A stretch of DNA of 64,000 nucleotides from Novosphingobium album (ex Hu et al. 2023) (GTDB lineage: Bacteria; Pseudomonadota; Alphaproteobacteria; Sphingomonadales; Sphingomonadaceae), in assembly GCF_022832385.1 (NCBI RefSeq), contig NZ_JALHLE010000024.1, forward strand, positions 54,834-118,833. Reading direction: 5' to 3'. Shown here in pieces: positions 34,626-47,242 of the stretch. How positions within the stretch are numbered: position 1 is the first letter of the stretch; each line of letters begins with the position of its first letter. The notes beneath the pieces are model-generated. The model was not told the origin of the DNA. It worked only from the letters and a program-made list of their open reading frames with translations, and made no database searches. Both the position numbers and the translations under genes were made by a program.

Positions 34626-36272
34626 TTGTTCAAGGCGCTGGACGACAATTGCGAGGATATCGGCGGGGATGCGGGCAAAGCCGCAGCTCTTTCGCACGCG
34701 CAGGTCGTTGCTGAACACGCCGTGGCCGCACCGCCTCTGGCAGACAAAGACGAAGCCGAACATGCGGCAGAGCCGCACCCCGGTCCTGATGTTCGTCCAG
34801 CAGGGCTTGTCCGCCGTTTTGAGGCATGGTGCGCGCGGGCCGATCTTGCTCCCGATCTCGGCAGCGACATTGGCAGCCGCAAATGGCTGCGCGGGCTGGC
34901 GACGCTGCTTGGGCTGAGCGCAGTGGCGATTGCCATGTGGCCCGACTTTTCTGCGGTGGAAGCCGCGACGGGCACGCCCGTAAACAGCCGCGAGCGCGAC
35001 GAATTTCGCAGCCAGTCGATTGCCCCGCTGGCGCTGGGTGCCGACAGTGGCCGTCACATGGGCGCCAGCCCGCTGGTCCATCCGCTGGCGCACGTGCCCG
35101 AACGCCCCAGCATTCAGCTGGTCTCGACGCTGGGGCAGGGCGACAGCTTCGGCCGTATGCTCGAACGCGCCGGTGTCGGGGGCAGCGACATCTCGCGCAT
35201 TACCGAACTGGTCGGCAATGCCGTGCCGGTGAGCGACATCACATCGGGCACGCAGTTCGACATCACTCTGGGCAAGCGTCCTGCAGCGAATGCGCCGCGT
35301 GCGCTCGATTCAATGGATTTTCGCGCGCGCTTCGACCTCGACTTGTCGATCGAACGCGGCGCCGACGGTGCGCTGTCGCTCGTGCGGCATCCGATTACAG
35401 TCGATGCAACGCCGCTGCGCATTCGCGGGACGGTAGGCTCCAGCCTGTACCGGTCCGCCCGAAACGCCGGGGCGCCGGTCGCGGCCATCCAGTCCTATCT
35501 GCGTGCGGTAGACAAATACATCAATCTCGAGGACGGTATCGGCGCGTCGGACGAGTACGACATGATCGTGGCCTACAAGCGCTCGGCGAAGGGCGAGCAC
35601 GAAGTGGGCGATCTGCTCTATGCCGGGCTTGAACGCGATGGCAAATCGCGGCTGCAACTGCTGCGCTGGGGCAAGGACGGCCAGATGTTCGCGGCCTCGT
35701 CGATTGGCCAGCCACGCAGCGTGCCGATCGGCCAGCCGGTTGCCGGCCGCATCACCTCGACGTACGGCATGCGCCGGCATCCTATCCTCGGCTATGTGCG
35801 CATGCACGCCGGTATCGATTTCGGAGCGGCTTACGGGTCGCCGATCTATGCGGTGGCCGACGGCAGGGTTACGTATGCCGGACGGCATGGCGGGCACGGC
35901 AATTACGTGCGTATCCAGCACTCGGGCGGTCTCGGCACGGGTTATGGCCACATGAGCCGCATTGCCGTGGCCAATGGCGCGCATGTGCGGGCCGGGCAGG
36001 TTATTGGCTATGTCGGTTCGACCGGTCTTTCGACCGGCCCGCACCTCCATTTCGAAGCCTATCGCAACGGGCACACGATCAATCCGGCCGGCATCAGTAT
36101 CATCGCAAGGCCGCAGATCGACGGGAAGGAACGCGATGCCTTCAAGGCGCAGCTCCGCGCGTTGCTGGGGGTCGAACCGGGTGCGGCTCTGGCGCCGATT
36201 GCCCAGCCCGAGAGCGAACATGCCGAGGCCGAGCGCGAGATCGACCGGCTGGCGCCCAGGAAGGTCGGCTGA
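34626..36272 (+). CDS. M23 family metallopeptidase (long form)
   Basis: A 548-residue envelope protein. A long N-terminal cytosolic part (about 85 residues) precedes one membrane helix (GLATLLGLSAVAIAMW). The periplasmic part has a LysM/OapA-like region (LGQGDSFGRMLERAGV) and a C-terminal M23 domain with all zinc ligands: HPILGYVRMHAGIDFGA (H..D) and HLHFE. It likely cleaves peptidoglycan cross-links. The start is TTG (34626) after a GGAAGG-type site. It is complete, so likely active. Confidence 0.88.
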   Translation: MFKALDDNCEDIGGDAGKAAALSHAQVVAEHAVAAPPLADKDEAEHAAEPHPGPDVRPAGLVRRFEAWCARADLAPDLGSDIGSRKWLRGLATLLGLSAVAIAMWPDFSAVEAATGTPVNSRERDEFRSQSIAPLALGADSGRHMGASPLVHPLAHVPERPSIQLVSTLGQGDSFGRMLERAGVGGSDISRITELVGNAVPVSDITSGTQFDITLGKRPAANAPRALDSMDFRARFDLDLSIERGADGALSLVRHPITVDATPLRIRGTVGSSLYRSARNAGAPVAAIQSYLRAVDKYINLEDGIGASDEYDMIVAYKRSAKGEHEVGDLLYAGLERDGKSRLQLLRWGKDGQMFAASSIGQPRSVPIGQPVAGRITSTYGMRRHPILGYVRMHAGIDFGAAYGSPIYAVADGRVTYAGRHGGHGNYVRIQHSGGLGTGYGHMSRIAVANGAHVRAGQVIGYVGSTGLSTGPHLHFEAYRNGHTINPAGISIIARPQIDGKERDAFKAQLRALLGVEPGAALAPIAQPESEHAEAEREIDRLAPRKVG

Positions 36273-36307
36273 CCGCGCGCAACAGCACGCCCGTTTCTTG
36301 CAATTGA

Positions 36308-37920
<1,613 letters not shown>

Positions 37921-37928
<8 letters not shown>

Positions 37929-38055
37929 AGTCAGGCTGGAAACAGAACGGCTGATCCTGCGCTCCTGGTGTAAGGACGATATTGCGCCATTTGCCCTGAT
38001 TTGTGACGGCCCCTTGCGTTCGCATGTCACCTATCGGTCGGAGCGGCTTGCCTGA
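37921..38055 (+). pseudogene. Truncated GNAT acetyltransferase remnant
   Basis: A 44-codon frame from a GTG at 37921, overlapping the upstream stop, reads REVRLETERLILRSWCKDD and then IAPFALICDG before diverging and stopping at 38055. The start is the classical N terminus of a RimJ/RimL-type GNAT, but the acetyl-CoA site and the rest (about 130 residues) are missing; the next gene begins 48 nt later. It is therefore a 5' remnant of a second, once tandem, GNAT gene. It resembles the intact gene in its first strand only. Confidence 0.7.
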
Positions 38056-38103
38056 GGCCGGGCTCTGCCCCATGGAGGCGCGGAGACGATCCGGAGGGCA
38101 CCC

Positions 38104-38664
38104 ATGACCGAACGCACCGATATCACGCTGGCCTCGATCAACGGCAAGGGTCCGAAGATCCATTCGAGCGCGTTCATTGCGCCGGGCTGCCGGATCATCG
38201 GCAATGTCGAGATCGGACCGGACGCGAGCGTCTGGTACAACTGTGTGATCCGCGCGGATGTCCACCGGGTGGTGATCGGCGCGCGCAGCAATATCCAGGA
38301 CGGCACTGTCGTCCACTGCGACAGCCCCAAGCCCGGCAATCCGGACGGATTCCCGACGATCATCGGTGACGACGTGCTGATTGGGCACATGGCGATGGTC
38401 CACGGTTGCACGCTGGAGGACCGGGCTTTTGTCGGTCTGGGCGCGATTGTCATGGACGGTAGTTACATCGAAAGCGACGGGATGCTGGCGGCGGGCGCGA
38501 TGCTCACCGGCAAGCGCATTGGCGCGCGACAGCTCTGGATGGGCCGTCCGGCCAAATACCTGCGCGATCTCGACGAGGCAGCCATCGCGGGCAATCAGGC
38601 GGGCGTGCAGGGCTATGTGATCAACGGTCGGATGCACGCCGAGGCGCTGGGCCTCAGCGACTGA
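38104..38664 (+). CDS. Gamma-carbonic anhydrase-like hexapeptide protein
   Basis: A 186-residue left-handed beta-helix protein of the gamma-CA/YrdA class. Hexapeptide repeats run through IIGNVEIGPDASVWYN, and the zinc-binding His residues are in TVVHCD and IGHMAMVHGC. RADVHRVVIGARSNIQDG is the family landmark. Enzymatic activity is not guaranteed. It has GGAGGG upstream and its stop overlaps the next start (ATG at 38664). Confidence 0.9.
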   Translation: MTERTDITLASINGKGPKIHSSAFIAPGCRIIGNVEIGPDASVWYNCVIRADVHRVVIGARSNIQDGTVVHCDSPKPGNPDGFPTIIGDDVLIGHMAMVHGCTLEDRAFVGLGAIVMDGSYIESDGMLAAGAMLTGKRIGARQLWMGRPAKYLRDLDEAAIAGNQAGVQGYVINGRMHAEALGLSD

Positions 38665-38945
38665 TGGCAAAGCCGAAGGCCGATCTTCCTCCGGCCGAAG
38701 CCGTGCAGGCTCTGGCCGATGAAGAGGGTCGGCTGGCGGTGCGCGTCACGCCCGGAGCGCGCAGCGAAGCACTGGAAGTGGCCGATGGCAAGCTGCTCGC
38801 CAAGGTCCGGGCCAAGCCGCAGGATGGCAAGGCCAACGATGCAGTGCGTGACCTTCTGGCTGCCGCGCTCGGGCTGGCGCCCTCGCGCGTCGAATTGTTG
38901 CGCGGCGCAACTTCGCGCGAGAAGCAGTTCAGGATTGACCGTTAG
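38664..38945 (+). CDS. DUF167 (YggU) family protein
   Basis: A 93-residue protein: LAVRVTPGARSEALE, LLAKVRAKPQDGKANDAV and a lysine/arginine-rich end, all typical of YggU/DUF167. Function unknown. Translationally coupled to the carbonic anhydrase-like gene by a 1-nt overlap, and its 3' end overlaps the convergent DUF1275 gene by 17 nt. Confidence 0.88.
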   Translation: MAKPKADLPPAEAVQALADEEGRLAVRVTPGARSEALEVADGKLLAKVRAKPQDGKANDAVRDLLAAALGLAPSRVELLRGATSREKQFRIDR

Positions 38946-39573
38946 TCCGGGCGATCCGGTAGCCTGCAAAAGTCAGCAGGGCCGATAAGGCGACGGCGAT
39001 GCTGAGGCTTTCCGGGCCCAGTGACAAGAACGCCGCCGCGCCTGCAGCCGCTCCGCTTGCCAGAGACAACCACATGACTACGAATGGCCAGGCCGGGTCC
39101 TGATGCTGCCCGGTTGCTGCACTGCCCAGCGCCTTGCCGATGCGGACCAGTGCGCCGGTAAGATAAGTGAGTGCCACGGGCGTCTCGCCGCGCTGCAGGG
39201 TGTTGTTGATGGCGCCCATGGCCAGCACCAGACAGGCCATCATCGCTTCCAGCCATCCGTTCAATGCGCAGGCCGTGCCGGTTGCGAGAAGCAGCGTGAC
39301 CAGCGCCAGAACCGCGGGTTTGCGCCAGCGTCCGGCCTTGTGTGCGGTCACGGTTCCCGCAGCTACACCGAGCACGAAGCCCGCGATAAGCAGGGCCGGG
39401 ATTGCCGCACGTGTGCCTTCGGTCACCAGATCGGTCGCGAGACGGGTGGTGTTGCCGGACATGAACGAAACAAAGTAGCGGTCTGCCGACAGATATCCGG
39501 ACGCATCGACATACCCCGCAAGGGCGGACAGGGCAGCAGCCAGAATTTGTCGGGGCTTGTCGAGGTGAAGCAC
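38929..39573 (-). CDS. DUF1275 (YoaK-like) membrane protein
   Basis: A 214-residue protein with about six hydrophobic helices. The DUF1275 signature is ALAGYVDASGYL, FVSFMSGNTTRLATDL and MGAINNTLQRGETPVALTYLTG. Role unknown. Convergent and overlapping with DUF167. Confidence 0.88.
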   Translation of the reverse strand: MLHLDKPRQILAAALSALAGYVDASGYLSADRYFVSFMSGNTTRLATDLVTEGTRAAIPALLIAGFVLGVAAGTVTAHKAGRWRKPAVLALVTLLLATGTACALNGWLEAMMACLVLAMGAINNTLQRGETPVALTYLTGALVRIGKALGSAATGQHQDPAWPFVVMWLSLASGAAAGAAAFLSLGPESLSIAVALSALLTFAGYRIARTNGQS

Positions 39574-39614
39574 CGCGCCACCCTAACGTGGTGGCGGCGC
39601 GCTGGCGAGTGGGA

Positions 39615-40052
39615 TCAGCGGCCCATTCCGCGTGCCAGGTCGCCCAGCACTTCGCCCATGGCCTTGGCCATGTCCGCCGGTTCCGGCGCGACGTCGGCGA
39701 TCGCGCGCTGCATTGCCTCGGCCCATTGACCGGCGGTGTCGCTGGTCATGGTGAAGGGCTTGTGGATGCTCATCATGCAGCGGCCGGGATTGGCATCGAA
39801 CCAGTCGCGTGGCCCGCCCGCCCAACCGGCGAGGAACTTCGGCAGAGATTCGCGCATCGGCGCGAGATCGGGCGCGTGCATCGCGCGCAGTTCTGCATAG
39901 GCAGGTTCCTGCTCCATCAGATCGTAGAAGCGGTTGCAGATCGCCTCGAACACCGGAGCGCCGCCAAGCCGGAAGAACGGCGCGTTGGGGTTGGGCTCGG
40001 GCCTGGCTGTTTCGGTTTGGGTCGGGGCGGGGGCTTCGGCTTCGACGGTCAC
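39615..40052 (-). CDS. Truncated (2/2) haemoglobin, group II-like
   Basis: A 145-residue globin. After a Pro-rich N-terminal extension (about 24 residues), the core runs FFRLGGAPVFEAICNRFYDLM, LRAMHAPDL, LPKFLAGWAGGPRDWFD and GRCMMSIHKPFTM; His in the last segment is the likely proximal haem ligand. It would bind O2 or NO. It lies in the haem-rich region but is not cotranscribed with hem genes. Confidence 0.85.
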   Translation of the reverse strand: MTVEAEAPAPTQTETARPEPNPNAPFFRLGGAPVFEAICNRFYDLMEQEPAYAELRAMHAPDLAPMRESLPKFLAGWAGGPRDWFDANPGRCMMSIHKPFTMTSDTAGQWAEAMQRAIADVAPEPADMAKAMGEVLGDLARGMGR

Positions 40053-40167
40053 TTCAGGTCTCTCCGGAAAACAGGGGGCTTATGATGCTGTCCTAGCGCG
40101 AAAGTTTCACGTGGAACCTTGATCGCGGTCAAGATGCGGTGTGCGTTTGCGATGCCCGAACGAAAGC

Positions 40168-40193
40168 GGGGCGGCTCCATCAGGTGCCGCCCC
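40168..40193 (-). terminator. Terminator candidate of clpA
   Basis: An 8-bp stem GGGGCGGC/GCCGCCCC (40168-40175 with 40186-40193), loop 10 nt, with a short minus-strand GCTTTCG afterwards. It lies 26 nt beyond the clpA stop. Confidence 0.55.
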
Positions 40194-40218
40194 GTCTTGC
40201 TGGGTTCTCGTACCGGCC

Positions 40219-42606
<2,388 letters not shown>

Positions 42607-42761
42607 TTAGGACACTTTCATTGAGAGAGTGGACGCTCCTTGCGGGAGTTTGTGGGCGACGTTGGGCTTGGAAAACAATACCGGGTGTTTGGGAACTATA
42701 TAGGCGTGCTCGGTGCGCTTGCGAGATGCCGGCATGGGCAGAAAGGCACACCTTGCTGAAA

Positions 42762-42980
42762 TCACGTTGTTTTTGGCTTGAATAAAGAGTCGGCTGCGAG
42801 CATGTGGGCAGCCGATTTCTGTTTGTGAGCCCTGACGCGGGTGATTTCATCTTCGAGAAGCAGGACGCGTGCATCGAGTTCATCCAGCGAATAGCGCTCC
42901 AGGCTTTCGCTGGCGAGAAGGCTGGCGGCACCGAGATTACTCTCGGGCGACCGCCGCCGCGGTCGATCGTCCTCGTCCAT
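42762..42980 (-). CDS. DUF1192 family small protein
   Basis: A 72-residue protein: acidic start MDEDDRPRRR, then ERYSLDELDARVLLLEDEIT and a basic helical end. The SLDELDxRIxxLExEI pattern is DUF1192, a short coiled-coil. It diverges from the quinone oxidoreductase gene (88-nt gap), an arrangement common in alphaproteobacteria. Function unknown. Confidence 0.85.
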   Translation of the reverse strand: MDEDDRPRRRSPESNLGAASLLASESLERYSLDELDARVLLLEDEITRVRAHKQKSAAHMLAADSLFKPKTT

Positions 42981-43068
42981 TGCAGTGCAGCATCGGACTG
43001 ATATTCTCCGCTGTCAATGGCCTGAAAAGAGTTCCCCTCCACTAGTACCGTGTGGCAACAGGAATAAT

Positions 43069-44070
43069 ATGTTAGCTAACTTGCCATCCAGCATGATTGC
43101 CGTCGGGTTCGATCAACCTGGCGATGCCAACGTCTTGCAACCGGCAACTCTGGCCGTCCCGACGCCAGGGCCGGGAGAGGTTCTCGTCAAGGTGGCGTTC
43201 GCGGGCGTTAACCGGCCCGACGTTGTGCAGCGCAAGGGGCTTTATCCGCCGCCGCCGGGGGCCTCGCCGATACCGGGGCTCGAGATTTCCGGTACGGTAG
43301 CCGTTATGGGCGAGGGCGTGGACACGCTGGCGGTGGGCGACACCGTCTGTGCGCTGGTTTCGGGCGGCGGTTATGCCGAATACTGTCTGGCCAAGGCCGG
43401 GCACTGCCTGCCCGTCCCCGCCGGGCTGCCACTCGATGAGGCCGCGGCGCTGCCCGAGACGCTGTTCACCGTGTGGCACAACGTATTCGAGCGGGGCTTT
43501 GCCCGCGAGGGTGAGACCCTGCTGGTCCACGGCGGCACCAGCGGCATCGGCACCATGGCGATCATGCTTGGCCGGCATTTCGGCCTCAAGGTTATCGTCA
43601 CTTGCGGCTCGCCTGAAAAGTGCGCGAAGGCGCGGGAAATCGGTGCTGCGCATGCAATTGACTACAAGGCCACGGACTTTGTCGAGGAAGTGGCGCGGAT
43701 TACCGGTGGCAAGGGCGTCGACCTCGTGCTCGACATGGTCGCGGGCAGTTATGTCGCGCGGAACCTGAAGTGCCTGGCTGTGGATGGGCGTCACGTCACT
43801 ATCGCGGTACAGGGCGGCGCCAAGGCCGAGATCAACATGGCCGTGGTGATGAGCCGCCGCTACACGCTGACCGGATCGACACTCAGGCCGCGTTCGGACG
43901 AATTCAAGACGCTTCTGGCGCAGGAAATTGCCGAGACGGCCTGGCCATTCGTCGAAAGCGGCATGCTGCGCCCGGTGATGGACGCGCGTTTCCCGCTGAC
44001 CCAGGCCGCTGCAGCCCATGCGCGGATGGAAGCAGGCGATCACGTCGGCAAGATCGTGCTGGAGGTCTGA
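43069..44070 (+). CDS. NAD(P)H:quinone oxidoreductase (zinc-independent MDR)
   Basis: A 333-residue member of the quinone-oxidoreductase branch of medium-chain dehydrogenases. GroES-like part: VLVKVAFAGVNRPDVVQRKGLYPPPPGA and GLEISGTVAVMG; Rossmann part: TLLVHGGTSGIGTMAIML. The structural and catalytic zinc cysteines of alcohol dehydrogenases are lacking, as usual. ATG at 43069 with AGGA upstream; an internal ATG at 43093 has no site. Confidence 0.9.
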   Translation: MLANLPSSMIAVGFDQPGDANVLQPATLAVPTPGPGEVLVKVAFAGVNRPDVVQRKGLYPPPPGASPIPGLEISGTVAVMGEGVDTLAVGDTVCALVSGGGYAEYCLAKAGHCLPVPAGLPLDEAAALPETLFTVWHNVFERGFAREGETLLVHGGTSGIGTMAIMLGRHFGLKVIVTCGSPEKCAKAREIGAAHAIDYKATDFVEEVARITGGKGVDLVLDMVAGSYVARNLKCLAVDGRHVTIAVQGGAKAEINMAVVMSRRYTLTGSTLRPRSDEFKTLLAQEIAETAWPFVESGMLRPVMDARFPLTQAAAAHARMEAGDHVGKIVLEV

Positions 44071-44095
44071 CGATCCGCGTGCCATCACATCTCGC

Positions 44096-44710
44096 ATGGA
44101 CAGACTGACTCTTCACGAAGACCCCCGCAGCGGCAATTGCTATAAGATCGTTCTGACAGCGGCACTGCTTGGCAAGCCGTTGAACCGCGTGCAGTACGAC
44201 ATCATGAAAGGCGAGACGCGCACGCCGGAATTCCTGCGCGACGTCAACGCAAATGGCCGCATTCCCGTGCTGCAGGTGGGCGACAGGTTCCTGCCCGAAA
44301 GCAATGCCGCCTGCTGGTATCTCGCGGAAGGGTCAGCGCTGATTCCCGCCGAGGCGTTCGACCGGGCGGACATGCTGCGCTGGATGTTCTTCGAACAGTA
44401 CAACCATGAACCAAACGTCGCGACGCTGCGGTTCTGGCTGCAGTTCGTGGGCGAGGCCAATCTCACCCCGTTCCAGCAGGGCCAGATCATGGCCAAGCGC
44501 GCGGGCGGCGAGGCGGCGCTGGCGGTGATGGAAGAACATCTCACCGCGCGCGACTGGTTTGTGGGCGGAAGCGTGTCACTGGCCGATATTGCACTCTATG
44601 CTTATACGCACGTGTGCGAGGCAGGTGGTTTCCGCCTTCACGACTATCCGGCGGTATGCCGCTGGCTGAAGCGCGTTTCGGCGCTGCCGGGCTATGTCGC
44701 GATGGATTGA
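44096..44710 (+). CDS. Glutathione S-transferase family protein
   Basis: A 204-residue GST. Thioredoxin-like N domain (RLTLHEDPRSGNCYKIVLTA, RIPVLQVGDRFLPESNAACWYLA) and helical C domain (WFVGGSVSLADIALYAYTHV). A Ser and Cys near residue 12-14 could be catalytic. ATG at 44096 is 25 nt after the oxidoreductase stop, so the two are probably an operon. Substrate unknown. Confidence 0.9.
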   Translation: MDRLTLHEDPRSGNCYKIVLTAALLGKPLNRVQYDIMKGETRTPEFLRDVNANGRIPVLQVGDRFLPESNAACWYLAEGSALIPAEAFDRADMLRWMFFEQYNHEPNVATLRFWLQFVGEANLTPFQQGQIMAKRAGGEAALAVMEEHLTARDWFVGGSVSLADIALYAYTHVCEAGGFRLHDYPAVCRWLKRVSALPGYVAMD

Positions 44711-44722
44711 TCGGGATCGGAG

Positions 44723-44764
44723 GCCGCGCATTATCGCGGTCGTGCTTGGAAATGCGCGGCTTTT
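44723..44764 (+). terminator. Intrinsic terminator after the GST gene
   Basis: A 10-bp stem GCCGCGCATT/AATGCGCGGC (44723-44732 with 44751-44760) with an 18-nt loop, followed by TTTTGC. It lies 12 nt after the GST stop. Confidence 0.65.
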
Positions 44765-44855
44765 GCTTGCCGAATCCGCAAAGTTTGCCTACACCGCCCC
44801 CGGTACGGCCGCTCCGCGAAGGGGCGGCCCTTATTGTTTCCGCCGGAGATAGAGA

Positions 44856-45563
44856 ATGAGCCAGCCCACTCCGCTGATGCCGCACGCGACCGCTTCCTGG
44901 CTGGTCGACAACACCGCGCTGACCTTTGAGCAGATCGCGGAATTCTGCGGACTGCACATGCTTGAGGTCCAGGCCATGGCCGACGATCTCGCGTCGAGCA
45001 AGTACACCGGCCGCGACCCCGTGCGCGCCGGCGAACTGACCATGGAAGAGATCGAGAAGGGGCAGGCAAGCCCGGACTACAAGCTCCGGATGCACAAGGT
45101 CCCGGTGACGGTCAGCCGCACCAAGGGCCCGCGCTACACCCCGGTCTCGAAGCGTCAGGACAAGCCGGACGGCATCGCCTGGATCCTGCGCAATCATCCC
45201 GAGGTTTCGGATGCGCAGATCGGCAAGCTGATCGGCACGACCCGCAACACGATCGCCGCGATCCGCGACCGTTCGCACTGGAACATCGCCAACATCACGC
45301 CGAAGGACCCTGTCACGCTGGGCCTGTGCTCGCAGCGCGAGCTGGACTCGATCGTCGCCAAGGCTGCCAAGAAGGCAGGCATCGAGGACGAACTGCCCGG
45401 AGATGAGCGTCTGGTCGACGACCGCGAGGCGCTGATCGAGGAACTGCGCGCTGAGCGCGAAGCTGCCGCCAAGGCTGCCAGCGAAGCCGCGCAGGAAGCC
45501 GAAGCCGCCGCATGGCTCGAAGCCAAGCGCGCCGCCGAGGCCGCCGAACAGAACGGCGAATAA
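44856..45563 (+). CDS. trcR: DUF1013 / TrcR cell-cycle transcriptional regulator
   Basis: A 235-residue protein of the DUF1013 family, reported as TrcR, a conserved alphaproteobacterial cell-cycle regulator. Residues 10-45 (WLVDNTALTFEQIAEFCGLH) and 110-150 (IAWILRNHPEVSDAQIGKLI, TTRNTIAAIRDRSHW) are HTH-like. The C-terminal part is an Ala/Glu-rich helix. Upstream lies a GC-rich hairpin (44807-44829) in the leader, with one G-U pair. Monocistronic between two stem-loops. Confidence 0.9.
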   Translation: MSQPTPLMPHATASWLVDNTALTFEQIAEFCGLHMLEVQAMADDLASSKYTGRDPVRAGELTMEEIEKGQASPDYKLRMHKVPVTVSRTKGPRYTPVSKRQDKPDGIAWILRNHPEVSDAQIGKLIGTTRNTIAAIRDRSHWNIANITPKDPVTLGLCSQRELDSIVAKAAKKAGIEDELPGDERLVDDREALIEELRAEREAAAKAASEAAQEAEAAAWLEAKRAAEAAEQNGE

Positions 45564-45582
45564 GCGAATTTATGCAGTGAAC

Positions 45583-45621
45583 CCGGCAGCGGCGGCGAGT
45601 GCCGCGGCTGCCGGTCTGTTT
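45583..45621 (+). terminator. Intrinsic terminator after trcR
   Basis: A long stem: CCGGCAGC/GCTGCCGG (45583-45590 with 45607-45614) continues inward as GCGGC/GCCGC (45592-45596 with 45601-45605) after one mismatch. It is followed by TCTGTTTCC. Confidence 0.7.
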
Positions 45622-45638
45622 CCGGCCCTGTTCAGAAC

Positions 45639-46583
45639 TCAGTGCGCGTAGCCGTCCTCGGCGAGGAATTCGAGCAGCGCCTGATCGTATTCGTCGACCT
45701 GCCCGTTGGCTTCGATCCGCTCCTCGAGCCAGACCTTCTCGTCCTGCGTGACCTGCCTTGCGGTTTCCACCAGCGTTTCCAGATGCACCGGCGCCTGCTT
45801 GCGGCCGAACACCACTCCAGCCCGGTTCGGCGTGCCGATGGCGCGCCCGGCCCGGACCATGAACCGGCCGACCGACGAGGAATTGTCGTTCATGAAGCTC
45901 TCGAGTTGCGCCGCACGCTCGCGGGAGAGCGGGCTGTGCAGGGTGAAGCCCTGAAGGTAGTTGCCCACGCCCTGCACGAACAGGCGCTTCCACTCGGGCG
46001 CATTAGTGCCGGCGAGCGTTTCATCCTTGATGCGGAACAGCAGCTCGGCCTCGCGGCGGCTTACGCCGGCCGGGCGTTCGCTGCCTGACGCGAATAGCAC
46101 CCGGCGCATGATGCGTGCTTCGGCATCGGTCACATTGCCCTTGCCCAGCTCGCCGCCGCAGCGGGTGGGGCCTTCGCCGGTGAGCACGGTCTGTTCGATC
46201 TGTGCCAGCGCATAGGCCCGCAGTGCCTCGGGTACCTGCGTGGCCTTCTCGAACACGCGCACGAGCAGTTCGAGCTCGGTCAGTGAATGCAGGCGGCCGT
46301 CGTGTTCGATATGCGCGATAAGCCAGTCGCCATTGGCTTCGGTGATGTAGCCGCACGGCTCGAGTTGGTTCACGACATATTCGCCGATCGCCTCGACGAA
46401 GAAGTCCGTCCATTCGGCCGAGGGATGGTTCAGCTTGTGGTTGATCGCGAAAATGACATCGGCCTGATCGGGATCGATCTGCCCGTTCGCCCAGCCGGCG
46501 CGCCGCAGCGCGAGAACGTCGCCGGCGCAAATCACACCGTCGGCCAGCGCCTGCTCGGCGATTTCGCTGAAATGCATGCTCAT
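45639..46583 (-). CDS. Unknown protein with internal duplication
   Basis: A 314-residue soluble protein, no family recognised. Two halves share a pattern. Residues 40-70 read QADVIFAINHKL, gap, EWTDFFVEAIGEYV; residues 178-210 read EAELLFRIKDETL, gap, EWKRLFVQGVGNYL. A second shared element follows: DWLIAHIEHDGRL (86-98) and VWLEERIEANGQV (284-296). The spacing between elements differs, with an insertion in the second half. Cytosolic by appearance (no signal or membrane segment). ATG at 46583 with GGGGAG 10 nt upstream. It converges on trcR. Confidence 0.75.
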   Translation of the reverse strand: MSMHFSEIAEQALADGVICAGDVLALRRAGWANGQIDPDQADVIFAINHKLNHPSAEWTDFFVEAIGEYVVNQLEPCGYITEANGDWLIAHIEHDGRLHSLTELELLVRVFEKATQVPEALRAYALAQIEQTVLTGEGPTRCGGELGKGNVTDAEARIMRRVLFASGSERPAGVSRREAELLFRIKDETLAGTNAPEWKRLFVQGVGNYLQGFTLHSPLSRERAAQLESFMNDNSSSVGRFMVRAGRAIGTPNRAGVVFGRKQAPVHLETLVETARQVTQDEKVWLEERIEANGQVDEYDQALLEFLAEDGYAH

Positions 46584-46662
46584 CGTGTCGGGGCTCCCCA
46601 AGCGCACGTCAGGAAGCGGTCTGGCGCAATAAGTCTAATTTGCGGTTAAACCGCCGCTTGCT

Positions 46663-47109
46663 TCACTTCTGGCGCAGTGCCGCAACGCAAGCGGCGCGGT
46701 CCACATCGCGGCCGTCCGATGCGCGTCGGGCATCGACATAGGCCGCCAGTGGCTCGTGCGAGCGTGAGGTGGGATAGAGGTAGATGTCGAGCACGCAAGG
46801 CGTGCCGGTAAACTGCAGCTTGCGCGCATCGCCTTCCCATACGTCGAGCCGGGGCGCGCCGAACTGGCGCACGAGCTGCTTTTGCGTCGCGCCGATCACG
46901 TCTTCGAGGCCGGGGATCGACTGGAACTCCGGATCGCGCAGGGCTGTCCGGCTCGGCTGGCGGACCGGCGGCACGGCGGAGCCGTGCCTGGGCGGGCGCG
47001 GTGTGCTGGCCACACCGCCGCCGCAGGCCGACAGCAGCAGCGCGAGCGAACAGGCGGCCAGTGCCGCATGGATGCGATGACGGGCCCCGCCCCGGTGAAT
47101 GTCCTGCAT
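46663..47109 (-). CDS. Lipoprotein, unknown
   Basis: A 148-residue predicted lipoprotein with lipobox LLSAC (about residues 25-29), a Pro/Arg-rich linker and a conserved-looking domain IPGLEDVIGATQKQLVRQFG, then QFTGTPCVLDIYLYP with a second cysteine. The Gln-Leu-Val-Arg-x-Phe-Gly motif resembles other small outer-membrane lipoproteins of the SmpA-like fold, but this is weak. Divergent from adenosine kinase. Confidence 0.75.
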   Translation of the reverse strand: MQDIHRGGARHRIHAALAACSLALLLSACGGGVASTPRPPRHGSAVPPVRQPSRTALRDPEFQSIPGLEDVIGATQKQLVRQFGAPRLDVWEGDARKLQFTGTPCVLDIYLYPTSRSHEPLAAYVDARRASDGRDVDRAACVAALRQK

Positions 47110-47242
47110 AGTCGCGGCCACGCATTGCGTGCCGGCGCCGCACTGTCAACGGCCGCGGGCCCGCCGCGTGCTTGCGGAGCGGCAGGCCGCGCGCTAGGCG
47201 CGTTCCAACGCTATTTCCCCAATGCAAGGACAGACCCTTTCC

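Noticed and set aside
38929..38945. Frameshift between DUF167 and DUF1275
   Set aside because: The 17-nt overlap is between two complete convergent genes; both C termini look normal.
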